DNA from: Candidatus Sulfopaludibacter sp. SbA3
Lineage (GTDB): Bacteria; Acidobacteriota; Terriglobia; Bryobacterales; Bryobacteraceae
Direction: 5' to 3'
DNA: 52,834 bases
Assembly: GCA_945861625.1 (NCBI GenBank)
Contig: CAMAVI010000017.1
Location: 1 to 52,834 of the forward strand
The notes under the pieces were generated by a model that saw only the letters and a program-made list of their open reading frames with translations, was not told the origin of the DNA and did no database searches. Made by a program: the position numbers and the translations under genes. How positions within the stretch are numbered: position 1 is the stretch's first letter; every line of letters begins with the position of its first letter. Positions 34,073 through 44,295 of this stretch are shown piece after piece.

Positions 34073-35103
34073 AATTTCTTATCGACAGCCTCTTGAGAAG
34101 AGTGCAGGCGCCGCTCCAATTGTCGCACCGATTTCACGATTTCCGGCAGTTTTTGGAACGCGGTAATCGCCCGTAGCCACTGGCGGGCGTCGAAGGCGGG
34201 CGACCCGCTCATCACCGCGCCCTTTTCCACGTCGCCCCCGATGCCGCTCTGCGCGTAAATGACGGCGTTGTCGTGGATGGTGAGATGGCCCGAAATTCCC
34301 ACTTGCCCTGCCAGAAGCACGTTCTTTTCCAGAATGCTCGATCCAGCCAGACCCGTCTGCGCACAGATGATGTTGTCCTCGCCCACCACGCAGGCGTGGC
34401 CGATCTGCACCAGGCTGTCGATTTTCGCGCCGCGTTTCACGCGGGTTTCGCCGACCGTCGCGCGGTCCACCGAAGTCAGCGTCTGAATCTCGACGTCGTC
34501 TTCGATGACCGTGACGCCGCTTTGCACGATCTTGTGGTGCCGGCCGTCCGCTGCCTTGGCAAAACCAAAGCCGTCACCGCCAACCACCACGCCGTTCTGC
34601 AGAGTCACGCGATCTCCAATGCGGCAAAACTCGCGCACCGCGGAGTGCGAGTGGGCGTGGAAATCGTCGCCGATGACAGCGCCATCGTAGATCACAACAT
34701 GCGGCCGGATCACCGCGTTGCGGCCGATCACCACGTTTTCACCGATCACCGCGAAGGCTCCCATGGAAGCGTTCTCGCCGATACGGGCCGAGGCCGCCAC
34801 GGAAGCCGTCGCGTGAATGCCGGCGGCGGGGCGCGGAGCTTGGTAGAACAACGCCAGTGCCCTCGCAAAGTCCAGATACGGATTGGACGACATCAACTGG
34901 GCGGGCGCAATTCCTTCCATGAAACTGGAAACCAGGATGGCTCCCGCCCGCGAATGTTTCACCTTGTGCGCGTACTTGGGATTGGCCAGGAACGTAAGCT
35001 GGTCCGGCTCCGCCTGCTCCATGCCGGACACGCCCGTGATCTCAATCGCGCCGCCACCGCGGCATTCGCAGCCGAGCGCGCCGGCCAAATCGCTGAGTTT
35101 CAT
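34069..35103 (-). CDS. lpxD: UDP-3-O-acylglucosamine N-acyltransferase LpxD
   Basis: The 344-residue left-handed parallel beta-helix enzyme adds the N-linked acyl chain in lipid A synthesis, showing an outer membrane with LPS or a relative. The N-terminal uridine-binding domain (LSDLAGALGCECRGGGAIEI then TGVSGMEQAEPDQLTFLANP) is followed by hexapeptide repeats (ASARIGENASMGAFAVIGEN and VVIGRNAVIRPHVV). The catalytic His lies in GDDFHAHSHSAVRE. The late segments GGDGFGFAK, VDRATVGET and SGSPAFDARQWLR are typical. The ATG at 35103 gives the canonical start; the longer frame is antisense to the M13 gene. Its partners lpxA and fabZ are not adjacent. Confidence 0.94.
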   Translation of the reverse strand: MKLSDLAGALGCECRGGGAIEITGVSGMEQAEPDQLTFLANPKYAHKVKHSRAGAILVSSFMEGIAPAQLMSSNPYLDFARALALFYQAPRPAAGIHATASVAASARIGENASMGAFAVIGENVVIGRNAVIRPHVVIYDGAVIGDDFHAHSHSAVREFCRIGDRVTLQNGVVVGGDGFGFAKAADGRHHKIVQSGVTVIEDDVEIQTLTSVDRATVGETRVKRGAKIDSLVQIGHACVVGEDNIICAQTGLAGSSILEKNVLLAGQVGISGHLTIHDNAVIYAQSGIGGDVEKGAVMSGSPAFDARQWLRAITAFQKLPEIVKSVRQLERRLHSSQEAVDKKL

Positions 35104-35143
35104 TCCTATAGGGTACGGCGGCAAAACCGCAAAGTGCGGAGTC

Positions 35144-37147
35144 TCACCACAATCGGCACTGCTCCGCCGGCGGGCGCACCATGGCGTCGCCTTGCTTACA
35201 GGTGAATGCCTTGTGGAACTCCGGCATATTTTGCAGCGTTGCGTTCGTGCGGTATTTAGCCAGCGGATGCGGGTCGGTTGCCAGTTGCCTCCGCACGGCT
35301 TCCGGCTTCTGAGCAGCCGCCCACACGCGCGCATACGCCAGAAAGAAGCGCTGATCGCCGGTGAGCCCATCCAGCACGGGCGCTTCGCGGCCATTCAACG
35401 ATTTTCGATAAGCCTTGTAGGCGAGCGTCGCGCCGCCCAGGTCGCCCATCGCTTCGCCGGTGACCAGTTTGCCGGTGTGGCGCATGCCGTCGCCGACGTC
35501 GATCGAATCGAACTGCTTGACGATGCAAGCGGCCCGCGCGTCGAATTCCGTGCGGTCCTGATCGGTCCACCAGTTCTTCAAATTGCCGTCGGCGTCGAAC
35601 TTCGAACCCTGGTCATCGAAGCCATGGCCCATCTCATGGCCGATCACCACGCCGATGGCCCCGTAGTTCACCGCGTCATCGGCATCCATATCGAAGAACG
35701 GCGGTTGCAAAATACCCGCCGGAAACGTGATCGAATTCCGGGACGACGTGTAGTACGCGTTGACCGTCGGCGGCGTCATGCTCCACTCGGTGCGATCCAG
35801 TTTCTTGCCGATCTTGGCGGCGGCATGTTTGCGGTCTTCGAGGATGGCCGCTTCCCTGCTCGCCAAATAGTTTCCGCGCGTGACTTGCACCGCCGAATAG
35901 TCGCGCCACTTGACGGGAAAACCGATACGCGGATCGAACGTCGCCAGCTTGCGGAGGGCATTGGCGCGCGTTTCCGGCGTCAGCCATTCCGCCGACTTCA
36001 GCTCCTCACTCAGCGCGGCGCGCAGGTTTTCCACCATCTGTTGCATGCGTCGGCGCGCCTCGGCGGGAAAATGCTTTTCGACATAGAGCCGGCCCAACGC
36101 CTCGCCAAGGGTCCCATCCGCCGATGCGACGCACACCTTCCAGCGCGGCGATTGCTGGCTGACGCCAGAAAGCACCGTACGCTCGAAATGGAACCACTCA
36201 TCATAGAAGGCCTTGGGAAGATATTGCGCCCGTGCGCGCGCCACGCGCCAGCGCAGCCAGGCTTTCCAGGTCTCTACGGGAGCATCCTGCAACTGGCGGT
36301 TGAACGCCTTGAGAAATTCCGGCTCGGATACATTCACCGCCACGGTGCGCGGAACCTTCAGCAAGTCAAACGCCGCCGCCCAATCGTAAGCCGGCGTCAG
36401 CAACGCGAGCCCGGCGAAGTTGGTCTTGTGAATGCGATTGTAGGGGTCGCGGCGCGCGACATTGGATAGCGTGGCGTTGGCCAGGGTGGTCTCGAATTCC
36501 ATGACGGCTTTCGCCGAGGAATCAGCCCGCGGATCACCCAACAATTGCAAGAGCTTCTCCACATGCAGCGCGAACTCATCGCGGATCGTCTTGGACCGCG
36601 TGTCGTCGCGGAAATAGTAGTCGCGGTCCGGCAACGACAATCCGCCGGCGGTGACTCCCACGATCACCTGATCCGCATTCTGCGGATCGGAAACATCGAT
36701 GATACGAGCCGGCGCCAGGCCGTCTTCGAGTTCAAGGCTCACCAGCAAGGCAACAAGATCCGCGCGTGCGCGAATGGCGGCGATACGGTCAAGCATCGGC
36801 TGCAGCGGCTTCACCCCGGCAGCCTCAATCGCGGCCGTGTCCATGCAACTGGCGTAGTAGTCGCCGACGCGCCCGCGGTCTCCGGCGGCATTCCGGTCAT
36901 TGGCGGCCGCCTCGAGGATGTTGCGCAGGCGTTCCAAATTGGCCTCGGCAAGCTCATCGAACTTGCCCCAGCGCGGACGGTCCGCGGGAATGGGATGTTG
37001 ATCCACCCAGGCGCCGGTGGCATAGCGCCAGAAGTCGTCGCAAGGCTTGCAGGAGGTATCAAACATCGAGCGGTCAATGCCGCTGCGGGCGCCGGACTGC
37101 GCAAGGCACAGAACGGTGGCCAGGCTGAATGCCGCAAGCTTTTTCAT
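35144..37147 (-). CDS. M13-family zinc metallopeptidase (neprilysin-like)
   Basis: The 667-residue secreted endopeptidase has a signal peptide (MKKLAAFSLATVLCLAQSGA), the family start FDTSCKPCDDFWRYATGAWV, the zinc site VIGHEMGHGFDDQGSKFD (HExxH) with the third ligand in GEAMGDLGGATLAY, and NAYYTSSRNSITFPAGILQP upstream. It ends in the conserved CRLW. In this family the enzyme cleaves small peptides in the periplasm. The ATG at 37147 follows a good ribosome site (AGGAGGAAGC). It lies between lpxD (40 bases on) and an alpha/beta hydrolase (28 bases before). Confidence 0.94.
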   Translation of the reverse strand: MKKLAAFSLATVLCLAQSGARSGIDRSMFDTSCKPCDDFWRYATGAWVDQHPIPADRPRWGKFDELAEANLERLRNILEAAANDRNAAGDRGRVGDYYASCMDTAAIEAAGVKPLQPMLDRIAAIRARADLVALLVSLELEDGLAPARIIDVSDPQNADQVIVGVTAGGLSLPDRDYYFRDDTRSKTIRDEFALHVEKLLQLLGDPRADSSAKAVMEFETTLANATLSNVARRDPYNRIHKTNFAGLALLTPAYDWAAAFDLLKVPRTVAVNVSEPEFLKAFNRQLQDAPVETWKAWLRWRVARARAQYLPKAFYDEWFHFERTVLSGVSQQSPRWKVCVASADGTLGEALGRLYVEKHFPAEARRRMQQMVENLRAALSEELKSAEWLTPETRANALRKLATFDPRIGFPVKWRDYSAVQVTRGNYLASREAAILEDRKHAAAKIGKKLDRTEWSMTPPTVNAYYTSSRNSITFPAGILQPPFFDMDADDAVNYGAIGVVIGHEMGHGFDDQGSKFDADGNLKNWWTDQDRTEFDARAACIVKQFDSIDVGDGMRHTGKLVTGEAMGDLGGATLAYKAYRKSLNGREAPVLDGLTGDQRFFLAYARVWAAAQKPEAVRRQLATDPHPLAKYRTNATLQNMPEFHKAFTCKQGDAMVRPPAEQCRLW

Positions 37148-37175
37148 GCTTCCTCCTGTCCGGAGCTTATCACTG

Positions 37176-38093
37176 TCAATCGGCGGATGCGGCACGGCGG
37201 GAGCTTCGCAGCCCCCGGCCGTCTAAGGCCTCCAGTGCTTCCGTCCGCTGTTTGAGGTAACGGTCGAAAAACGCCACTGCGTACTCCACGATTAAGCGCG
37301 CGTTCGTCCGGTTCGCCACACAGTCGGCAATTTGACGGTATCCCCAACAAATTCCATTGGTCCATTCGAAGTGTGTGGCGCGGCGGAGTTCCAGGTAGTA
37401 TTTCGGCGCATTAGACAGAGCAAACGCACCATGAGATCCGCGCAAGCTCGGAGTCATGCTCAGATCGAACTGCGCGCCCTGATACATCACCGGTACGCCA
37501 ACCGAAGCCAAGCGTGCTTGTATCAAATAAGGCTTCACATACGGAGCGAATACCACGGCCGCGCGAATGCGGGGATCTTTCCAGCTCTCGCGCGCGCCCG
37601 CCAGACCCAGAACCGCATATCCGCCCAGCGAGTGGCCGGCGGCGCCAATTCGCGAGGCATCGATCATCGGCTCGAAATCCTCGCTCCGTAAAATCCAGTC
37701 CAATGCGTTCTCCAGATCCTCACGCCGGTCCGCATAGGTGGTGTCCTTCCACGCGCGCGGATTCGCAAAGGACAGTCTGGGCAGATGCACGCGGGGAATG
37801 CGCCGGCCTTCCACGCTGCAACTGGCGTCACGATGATCAGGCGCGGCAACCACGTAACCCGCGCCGGCCAGCGACTCCGTGAAGAAAACAGACTGGGTCC
37901 CGCAGCCATCCAGGCCGTGCGAGAACAAGACCAAAGGGAAACGCTCCCCCGCATGGCCGTCTGGAGAGTGGGCCTCCGGATACCAGACCGCCATCCGCGG
38001 TCCGCCTGGCACGCGCACCACGCGCATCGTCACGGCAAGCGGAGCCGCGTGCAGGCACGCGCCATACAGCATAAGTGCGAGCACGATTCGCAA
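37176..38093 (-). CDS. Exported alpha/beta hydrolase (PAF-acetylhydrolase-like)
   Basis: The 305-residue protein has a signal peptide (MRIVLALMLYGACLHA) and an alpha/beta-hydrolase fold: FPLVLFSHGLDGCGTQS (oxyanion hole), the nucleophile elbow GAAGHSLGGYAVLG with Ser, and DASCS/HRDASC segments. The C-terminal His is probably in ATHFEWTNG. The arrangement fits lipases of the platelet-activating-factor acetylhydrolase or dienelactone hydrolase type; the substrate is unknown. It probably shares a transcript with the M13 peptidase 28 bases downstream. Confidence 0.83.
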   Translation of the reverse strand: MRIVLALMLYGACLHAAPLAVTMRVVRVPGGPRMAVWYPEAHSPDGHAGERFPLVLFSHGLDGCGTQSVFFTESLAGAGYVVAAPDHRDASCSVEGRRIPRVHLPRLSFANPRAWKDTTYADRREDLENALDWILRSEDFEPMIDASRIGAAGHSLGGYAVLGLAGARESWKDPRIRAAVVFAPYVKPYLIQARLASVGVPVMYQGAQFDLSMTPSLRGSHGAFALSNAPKYYLELRRATHFEWTNGICWGYRQIADCVANRTNARLIVEYAVAFFDRYLKQRTEALEALDGRGLRSSRRAASAD

Positions 38094-38159
38094 GCGTGGT
38101 CCTCACTCACCAAGATAGCCGCAGCCAAGAGCCATCGCCAAGAGCGGTGCGAGGAGCAC

Positions 38160-38188
38160 TTGACTCGGCATCGCGCGCGCGGTACAAT
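38160..38188 (+). promoter_or_regulatory. Sigma70 promoter of the kinase-trp operon
   Basis: TTGACT (38160-38165), a 17-base spacer and TACAAT (38183-38188) make the best promoter match in the window. It would start a transcript near 38195 with a 22-base leader before the histidine kinase ATG, ahead of the trp genes. Confidence 0.72.
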
Positions 38189-38216
38189 ACAGTAACTCCC
38201 CCCAAGGATTGAGATC

Positions 38217-38873
38217 ATGAGTTCCGCTGCCGGAGTGCAGACCACAGCGGCGGCTCCGGCGCACGAGTTTTCTTCGCACGCAGTGGCCTTGCAGACCATT
38301 GCGCACGAATTGCGCCAGCCGCTCAGCGCCATTGAGTCGATCGCCTATTACCTGAACCTCGTCCTGCCCAGGGAGGATCACCGTGCGCGTGAGCAGGCCT
38401 CCCGCTTGCAACATCTGATCGAGCAATCCAACTGGATCCTGACATGTGGCTTGCAGTTGGTCAACGTGGCGCCGCTGGCGCCGGAACCGGTCGATCTGGA
38501 AGAACTTATCACCCAGACTGGGGCTGTCCGTTCTGGTCACCGCGGCCCGCGCCTCGAGTTGGAGCTCGCCGGCAACCTCCCGTTGGTTCATCTTGATCCC
38601 GGCCGCGGCCGCGCGCTCATCGAAAACCTGATGAGCTTGTTCGAGTGCGTGTCTCAGGACCGCCCGTTCTGCCTTGCCACGTCGCACACACAGGAAGGAG
38701 TCTGCCTGACCTTCACAACGGCTGTCATCGGCCACCGTTCCGAAGCTTCCCTGGGACCCGGCTGTGCATTAAGTCTGGCATCTGCGCGGCAAGTCGTGGA
38801 GGCACATGGCGGAACGTGCAATCTGGAAGTAGATCCCGCCAGTGGGATCGTGCTCAAGGTGTCGTTGCGATGA
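38217..38873 (+). CDS. Minimal histidine-kinase-like protein
   Basis: The 218-residue protein has no sensor or membrane segment. The phosphoacceptor H-box is clear (TIAHELRQPLSAIESIAYYL, His30), followed by a HATPase-like domain (about 90-218) ending VEAHGGTCNLEVDPASG. The N-box is degraded (ALIENLMSLFECVS, without the usual Asn-x-x-x-Asn), while a G-box-like GPGCALSLASARQVVEAHGG remains, so ATP binding may be weak or lost. It may act as a phosphotransfer or dimerisation protein. It begins the trp operon and is the gene nearest its promoter; no response regulator is beside it. Its stop lies in a 15-bp triplicate repeat. Confidence 0.75.
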   Translation: MSSAAGVQTTAAAPAHEFSSHAVALQTIAHELRQPLSAIESIAYYLNLVLPREDHRAREQASRLQHLIEQSNWILTCGLQLVNVAPLAPEPVDLEELITQTGAVRSGHRGPRLELELAGNLPLVHLDPGRGRALIENLMSLFECVSQDRPFCLATSHTQEGVCLTFTTAVIGHRSEASLGPGCALSLASARQVVEAHGGTCNLEVDPASGIVLKVSLR

Positions 38874-38905
38874 GTGTCGTTGCGATGAGTGTCGTTGCGA
38901 TGAGT
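38861..38905. repeat. 15-bp tandem repeat, three exact copies over a stop codon
   Basis: GTCGTTGCGATGAGT occurs at 38861-38875, 38876-38890 and 38891-38905, with a degenerate fourth at 38906. The stop of the kinase gene (TGA 38871-38873) lies in the first copy. The array separates the kinase from trpC. Confidence 0.95.
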
Positions 38906-38930
38906 GGTGCTACCATGAGATTTACCCCTC

Positions 38931-39743
38931 ATGGCAGTGGCGGTTCCAGATATCCTCGCTAAAATTGTCGATCGGAAACGCTCGGCGCTAGCACATATTA
39001 CGGCCATCCGCCCCGCTTTAGAAAGGCGCGCCCGCGAACGTTCCGCCGCCAGGGATTTCAAAAGCGCGTTGACCGCGAATCCGCCCGCCATCATCGCCGA
39101 AATCAAGAAAGCATCGCCCAGCAAGGGAGTCTTCACCGGGGATTTTCATCCGGTGAACATCGCGGTTACTTACGCCGCGGGAGGCGCGGCAGCGCTCAGC
39201 GTTTTGACCGACCAGGAATTTTTTCAAGGCTCGTTAGCCGACCTGGAAGCAGCGCGCGCGGCAGTTACGATTCCGGTCTTGCGCAAGGATTTCACCATCG
39301 ACGAACTGCACGTGATCGAAGCCGCCGCGCACGGCGCCGACGCGATCCTGCTGATCGCCGCGATCCTCGATACCGCGCGGATGCGCCGGTTCCGCGAACT
39401 CGCCCGTGAGTACGGAATGGCCGCGCTGGTGGAAGTCCACGATGATGCCGAACTCGACGCGGCCTTGGCCTCGGGGGCGGAGATCATCGGCGTCAACAAT
39501 CGCAACCTGCATACGTTTGAAGTCGCATTGGAAACATCCCTGCGCCTAGTGGAGCGGACGCCTAGGGATGTCATCAAAGTCGCCGAGAGCGGCATTCATT
39601 CGCGCGACGACGTATATACCTTGCGAGCCGCGGGCTTTGACGCATTCCTGGTTGGTGAACACTTAATGAAATCCGCCGATCCGGCGGCCGCGCTCCAGGA
39701 TCTGCGGTCAGGGGATCTGCGGTCAGGGGAGTTGCGGTCATGA
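38931..39743 (+). CDS. trpC: Indole-3-glycerol phosphate synthase
   Basis: The 270-residue TIM-barrel enzyme closes the indole ring in tryptophan synthesis. Conserved segments: IIAEIKKASPSKG with the catalytic Lys, VLTDQEFFQGS, VLRKDFTIDE, AALVEVHDD, IIGVNNRNLHTFEV and IKVAESGI. The C-terminus ends in [14 protein letters not shown], a triple repeat from tandem 15-bp DNA units that cross into the trpF start. The stop overlaps trpF by four bases. Neither trpE nor trpG nor trpD is in this cluster, so the earlier steps are coded elsewhere. Confidence 0.95.
   Translation: MAVAVPDILAKIVDRKRSALAHITAIRPALERRARERSAARDFKSALTANPPAIIAEIKKASPSKGVFTGDFHPVNIAVTYAAGGAAALSVLTDQEFFQGSLADLEAARAAVTIPVLRKDFTIDELHVIEAAAHGADAILLIAAILDTARMRRFRELAREYGMAALVEVHDDAELDAALASGAEIIGVNNRNLHTFEVALETSLRLVERTPRDVIKVAESGIHSRDDVYTLRAAGFDAFLVGEHLMKSADPAAALQDLRSGDLRSGELRS
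39699..39743. repeat. 15-bp tandem repeat across the trpC-trpF junction
   Basis: Units 39699-39713 and 39714-39728 are identical (GATCTGCGGTCAGGG); the third (39729-39743) is diverged and contains the trpC stop and the trpF start. They encode the DLRSG repeats at the trpC end. Confidence 0.93.
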
Positions 39744-40308
39744 TGGTCAAAGTTTGCGGCATCACCCGCCGCGAAGACGCCATCACTGCCGCGGAAGCCG
39801 GCGCATCGGCGATCGGTTTTATTTTCTACCCCAAGAGCCCGCGCTATGTCGCACCAGAGCGCGCGGCGGAATTGGGCGAAGGCCTGGAAATCTGGAAAGT
39901 CGGCATCTTCGTCGATGAAAAACCCGCCGAGATAGAAGCCGTGATCCGCGCGGCGCGCCTCGACGTCGCCCAGATTTACGGCGGCGAAGGACCGCAAGGC
40001 GCACGCATCTGGAAAGCGTTTCGCGTGACGGGAACTCTCGACGCTTCCTTAGCGCGAGACGCCGAGGCGATCCTGCTCGATGGCACAAATAACGGCGCTC
40101 AGTTTGACTGGTCGATCGCCCGCGGCGTCAGCGGAAAGGTCATCGTGGCCGGTGGGCTGGATGCGTCGAACGTAACCGCTGCCATTCGCGTGGCGCGGCC
40201 GTGGGGCGTCGACGCCAGTTCCCGGCTGGAGACGGCGCCCGGCGTGAAGGATCACGACAAGATTCGAGCATTCGTGAGAGCAGCATTGGGAACAGACGGA
40301 GAGGCAGC

Positions 40309-40312
<4 letters not shown>
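39740..40312 (+). CDS. trpF: Phosphoribosylanthranilate isomerase
   Basis: The 190-residue enzyme isomerises phosphoribosylanthranilate to the carboxyphenylamino deoxyribulose phosphate. Key features are [12 protein letters not shown] with the catalytic Cys, [39 protein letters not shown] and [18 protein letters not shown]. The usual Q-L-H-G motif is the variant AQIYGGEG. Overlaps of four bases with both neighbours indicate coupled translation. Confidence 0.94.
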
Positions 40313-41497
<1,185 letters not shown>

Positions 41498-41514
<17 letters not shown>

Positions 41515-42286
41515 GCAGCTCTTTGGCAGGCTGAAGGACCAGAAGCGCGCCGCGTTGATCGCGTACGTGACGGCGGGAGATCCCTCGCCGGACCGCACGC
41601 CGCAAATTGTGGCCGCGCTGGAGCGGGGCGGCGTGGATCTGATCGAACTCGGTGTTCCCTTCTCCGATCCCATCGCCGATGGCCCGGTGATCCAAGCCGG
41701 TGCGGAACGCGCGCTGAAAGCCGGCACCACGTTGCGCAAAGTCCTCGAGATGGCGCGGACGATCCGCAAGACCTCGGAAATTCCCATTCTGCTGTTTACC
41801 TATCTCAATCCGGCGATGCGCTATGGCTTCGAAAATCTGGGCCGCGACACCAAGGCCGCCGGGATTGACGGATGCCTGCTCACGGACCTGAGCGTGGAAG
41901 AAGCCGCGCCTTACGTGGAATCCATGCGCAAGGCGGGGCTCGACACGGTGTTTCTCGCCGCGCCGACCAGCACGCCGGAACGGCTGAAACTCGTGGCACA
42001 ATTCTCCACGGGCTTCGTCTATCTGGTATCGCGAACCGGAGTGACCGGGGAGCGCACGGCGTTGTCCAATACACTGGAGCCGTTGCTTGCTTCCATGCGA
42101 ACCGTTACCACATTGCCGCTCGCCGCCGGCTTCGGCATATCGACCCCGGAGCAGGCCGGAGTGGTAGCCCGGGTTGCCGACGGCGTTGTCGTGGGCAGCG
42201 CGCTGGTCCGCATGATCGGCGAGAACGCATCCGACGCGCGGTTGGAAGCGTTCGCCCGGTCTCTGCGAGAAGGAATGGATCGATGA
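41498..42286 (+). CDS. trpA: Tryptophan synthase alpha chain
   Basis: The 262-residue TIM-barrel subunit cleaves indole-3-glycerol phosphate and passes indole to TrpB. Motifs: [31 protein letters not shown] with the catalytic Glu, the catalytic Asp of [24 protein letters not shown] and [11 protein letters not shown]. The ATG at 41498 is chosen because MPTRIEQLF is the family start; earlier in-frame starts lie inside trpB. It overlaps the chorismate mutase gene by four bases. Confidence 0.95.
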
Positions 42287-42591
42287 CTGAGACGGATGCC
42301 ACGTCGCTGCTCGCCGAATGCCGGCGCAAGATCGACCAAATCGATAGCCAATTGCGTGACTTGCTCAACCAGCGCGCGACCATCGTCGATGGGGTCGTTC
42401 GCGCGAAGGAGTCCCTCCACATTCCGATCCTGGAGCCCAAGCGGGAAGAAGAAGTGATCCGCAGGGCCACCGGCGGCAATCCCGGCCCGCTCGGCGACGA
42501 TGCCTTTCGCAACATCTTTGCAGTCATCATGCGCGAAATGCGGCAAATCCAGCAGGTCTACCTGGACCGGCAACAGGAAAAGCGTAAGTGA
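42283..42591 (+). CDS. aroQ: Chorismate mutase (AroQ class)
   Basis: The 102-residue all-helical enzyme turns chorismate into prephenate for tyrosine and phenylalanine. The class hallmarks are CRRKIDQIDSQLRDLLNQRA, VVRAKESLHIPILEPKREEE and the C-terminal helix around FRNIFAVIMREMRQIQQVYL. It stands alone, not fused to a dehydrogenase or dehydratase. Overlaps of four bases at both ends (ATGA with trpA, GTGA with tyrA) put it in the same translation-coupled operon, so a tryptophan and tyrosine branch share one transcript. Confidence 0.93.
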   Translation: MTETDATSLLAECRRKIDQIDSQLRDLLNQRATIVDGVVRAKESLHIPILEPKREEEVIRRATGGNPGPLGDDAFRNIFAVIMREMRQIQQVYLDRQQEKRK

Positions 42592-43409
42592 ACCGCGAAT
42601 GGCGAGTCGTCACCATCGCCGGCGTAGGATTGATCGGCGGTTCCTTTGCACTCGCGATTCGCAAGGCAGGTTTTGACGGCAAGATTATCGGCGTGAGTTC
42701 GCCCTCCACGACGCAAGCCGCACTCCAGCGCGGAGTCATTGACCAGGCTCTGCCTCTCGCGGACGCCGCCGCCCAGTCGGATGTTATCTATCTCGCGCAA
42801 CCGATTGAACGGATTCTCGACACCCTCGGCGTCTTGGACACGAACGTTCGTCCCGGCACTCTGATCACCGACGCGGGCAGCACCAAGCAGGCGATCGTCG
42901 AACAGGCGCGGCAAACCATCCGCAACGGGCGCTTCGTGGGCGGACATCCCATGGCCGGTAAGGAAGCCCGCGGCGTGGAAGCCGCCGACGCGGATCTATT
43001 TCGCGGACGCCCGTATGTACTCAGCGACGCCGACGAACAGTTGGAAGCGTGGATCGCGAAGATCGGCGCGCGCCTCGTGAAGCTGGATCCGGCCGAGCAC
43101 GACCGGCTGGTCGCGCTGATCTCGCACTTGCCGCAGTTGCTCTCCACCGCGCTGGCTTCCCTGATCGACGAGTGTCCGGGCGCGGCGAATGTCGCGGGTC
43201 CGGCGGCCAAGGATATGACCCGGCTCGCCCTCAGCCCCTACGATATCTGGCGCGATATTTTTTCGACGAATACCGCGGAGATTGACGGCGTTCTTCAGGC
43301 GGCGATTGCGCGGCTGGAGACACTGCGCCACAACCTGCAATCCCGCGCGGAGATGGAAGCGGCCTTCGCGCGCGCCGCGCAAGCCGCGTCGGTGTTGCGC
43401 AAGTCCTGA
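42588..43409 (+). CDS. tyrA: Prephenate dehydrogenase
   Basis: The 273-residue NAD(P)-dependent enzyme makes 4-hydroxyphenylpyruvate (or arogenate product) from prephenate. The dinucleotide motif is VTIAGVGLIGGSFALA; GHPMAGKEARGVEAAD and LISHLPQLLSTALASL carry the substrate-binding and catalytic His residues. The GTG start overlaps the chorismate mutase stop. The spread of aromatic genes and the missing trpE/G/D suggest a compact late-branch operon. Confidence 0.94.
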   Translation: MNREWRVVTIAGVGLIGGSFALAIRKAGFDGKIIGVSSPSTTQAALQRGVIDQALPLADAAAQSDVIYLAQPIERILDTLGVLDTNVRPGTLITDAGSTKQAIVEQARQTIRNGRFVGGHPMAGKEARGVEAADADLFRGRPYVLSDADEQLEAWIAKIGARLVKLDPAEHDRLVALISHLPQLLSTALASLIDECPGAANVAGPAAKDMTRLALSPYDIWRDIFSTNTAEIDGVLQAAIARLETLRHNLQSRAEMEAAFARAAQAASVLRKS

Positions 43410-43440
43410 TATGCTGAGAGTGCAAAGGAGTTATAGAGAT

Positions 43441-43734
43441 ATGGACGAAGATAGCAAACTGTCATTCTTTTTCTTGGGACTGGGACTGGGAGTCGCTGCG
43501 GGGGTGTTGTTTGCTCCGAAGTCGGGGGCTGAGACCCGCGATTTCCTGCTGTCGAAAGCAGCCGAAAGCGCCGATCTCGCCAAGCGCCGCGCCCAGGATC
43601 TCCGCGAGCAGGCCAATGAAACCCTGGAGCGCGGCAAAACCACCGTGCAACGGCATAAAGAGAGCCTGTCGGCGGCCGTGGACGCGGGCCGCCAAGCCTA
43701 TCGCGATACCGTAACTCAGCCGACTCCGGAATAG
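43441..43734 (+). CDS. YtxH-like membrane protein
   Basis: The 97-residue protein has one N-terminal glycine-rich membrane helix, SFFFLGLGLGVAAGVLFAPK then SGAETR, the mark of the YtxH family (general-stress-type envelope proteins), and a helical charged tail with AAESADLAKRRAQDLREQAN. The start ATG at 43441 has a strong ribosome site (AAAGGAG). It follows tyrA after 31 bases and precedes a similar membrane-coil gene by 15 bases. No catalytic function is seen. Confidence 0.85.
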   Translation: MDEDSKLSFFFLGLGLGVAAGVLFAPKSGAETRDFLLSKAAESADLAKRRAQDLREQANETLERGKTTVQRHKESLSAAVDAGRQAYRDTVTQPTPE

Positions 43735-43749
43735 CGATCGGATTTCCGC

Positions 43750-44253
43750 ATGGACCAGCAAACCCTTCTCACCGTGATGACGGTGTTCGTGTGCGTCGCG
43801 GCGGCGGCTCTGCTGATCCAGGCCGGATTTCTGTTCGGTATCTACAAGGCTACGCGAGGCATGCAGCAAAACACGCAGCGGCTCATGCCCAAGATCGAGA
43901 GTTTGCTCGAAACCTCCCGCCAGACCATAGAGGACAGCCGCAAGCAGATCGCCGACATCACATCCAAGACCAGCGAGATTCTGGAGACCACGCGCAAGCA
44001 GGTGAATCGCGTGGATGAACTTTTGGAAGATGCCGCCACCCGCGCCCGTATTCAACTGGACCGCGCCGAACTGGTACTCGATGACGCAATGACCCGCGCG
44101 CAACGCACGGTCGCGATGGTCGAAGGTGGCGTGGTCAAACCGATCATGCAAATACAGGGCGTGGCCACCGGCATTAAGACGGCGCTTACTTTCCTGCTGC
44201 GTGGCCGCCCCGACCCCGCCAAAGCCCACGCCGACGAAGAGATGTTCATTTAG
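43750..44253 (+). CDS. Membrane-anchored coiled-coil protein (DUF948-like)
   Basis: The 167-residue protein has an N-terminal membrane segment (LLTVMTVFVCVAAAALLIQA) and a long coiled coil (IESLLETSRQTIEDSRKQIA, TSEILETTRKQVNRVDELLE) with a late hydrophobic PIMQIQGVATGIKTAL. The layout fits DUF948-type proteins. It probably acts with the YtxH-like protein 15 bases upstream in envelope stress or organisation. The name is given from layout, not a confirmed domain. Confidence 0.7.
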   Translation: MDQQTLLTVMTVFVCVAAAALLIQAGFLFGIYKATRGMQQNTQRLMPKIESLLETSRQTIEDSRKQIADITSKTSEILETTRKQVNRVDELLEDAATRARIQLDRAELVLDDAMTRAQRTVAMVEGGVVKPIMQIQGVATGIKTALTFLLRGRPDPAKAHADEEMFI

Positions 44254-44295
44254 CCGGTCCGCTTGCGCGCTGACCGGTGGTATTAAACTGATTTT

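Noticed and set aside
34069..35394. N-terminal extension of LpxD to 35394
   Set aside because: The added residues are antisense to the M13 peptidase and unlike any LpxD start; ATG 35103 is canonical.
38861..38905. CRISPR-like array
   Set aside because: The 15-bp units are directly adjacent, with no spacers and no cas genes. They are simple tandem repeats.
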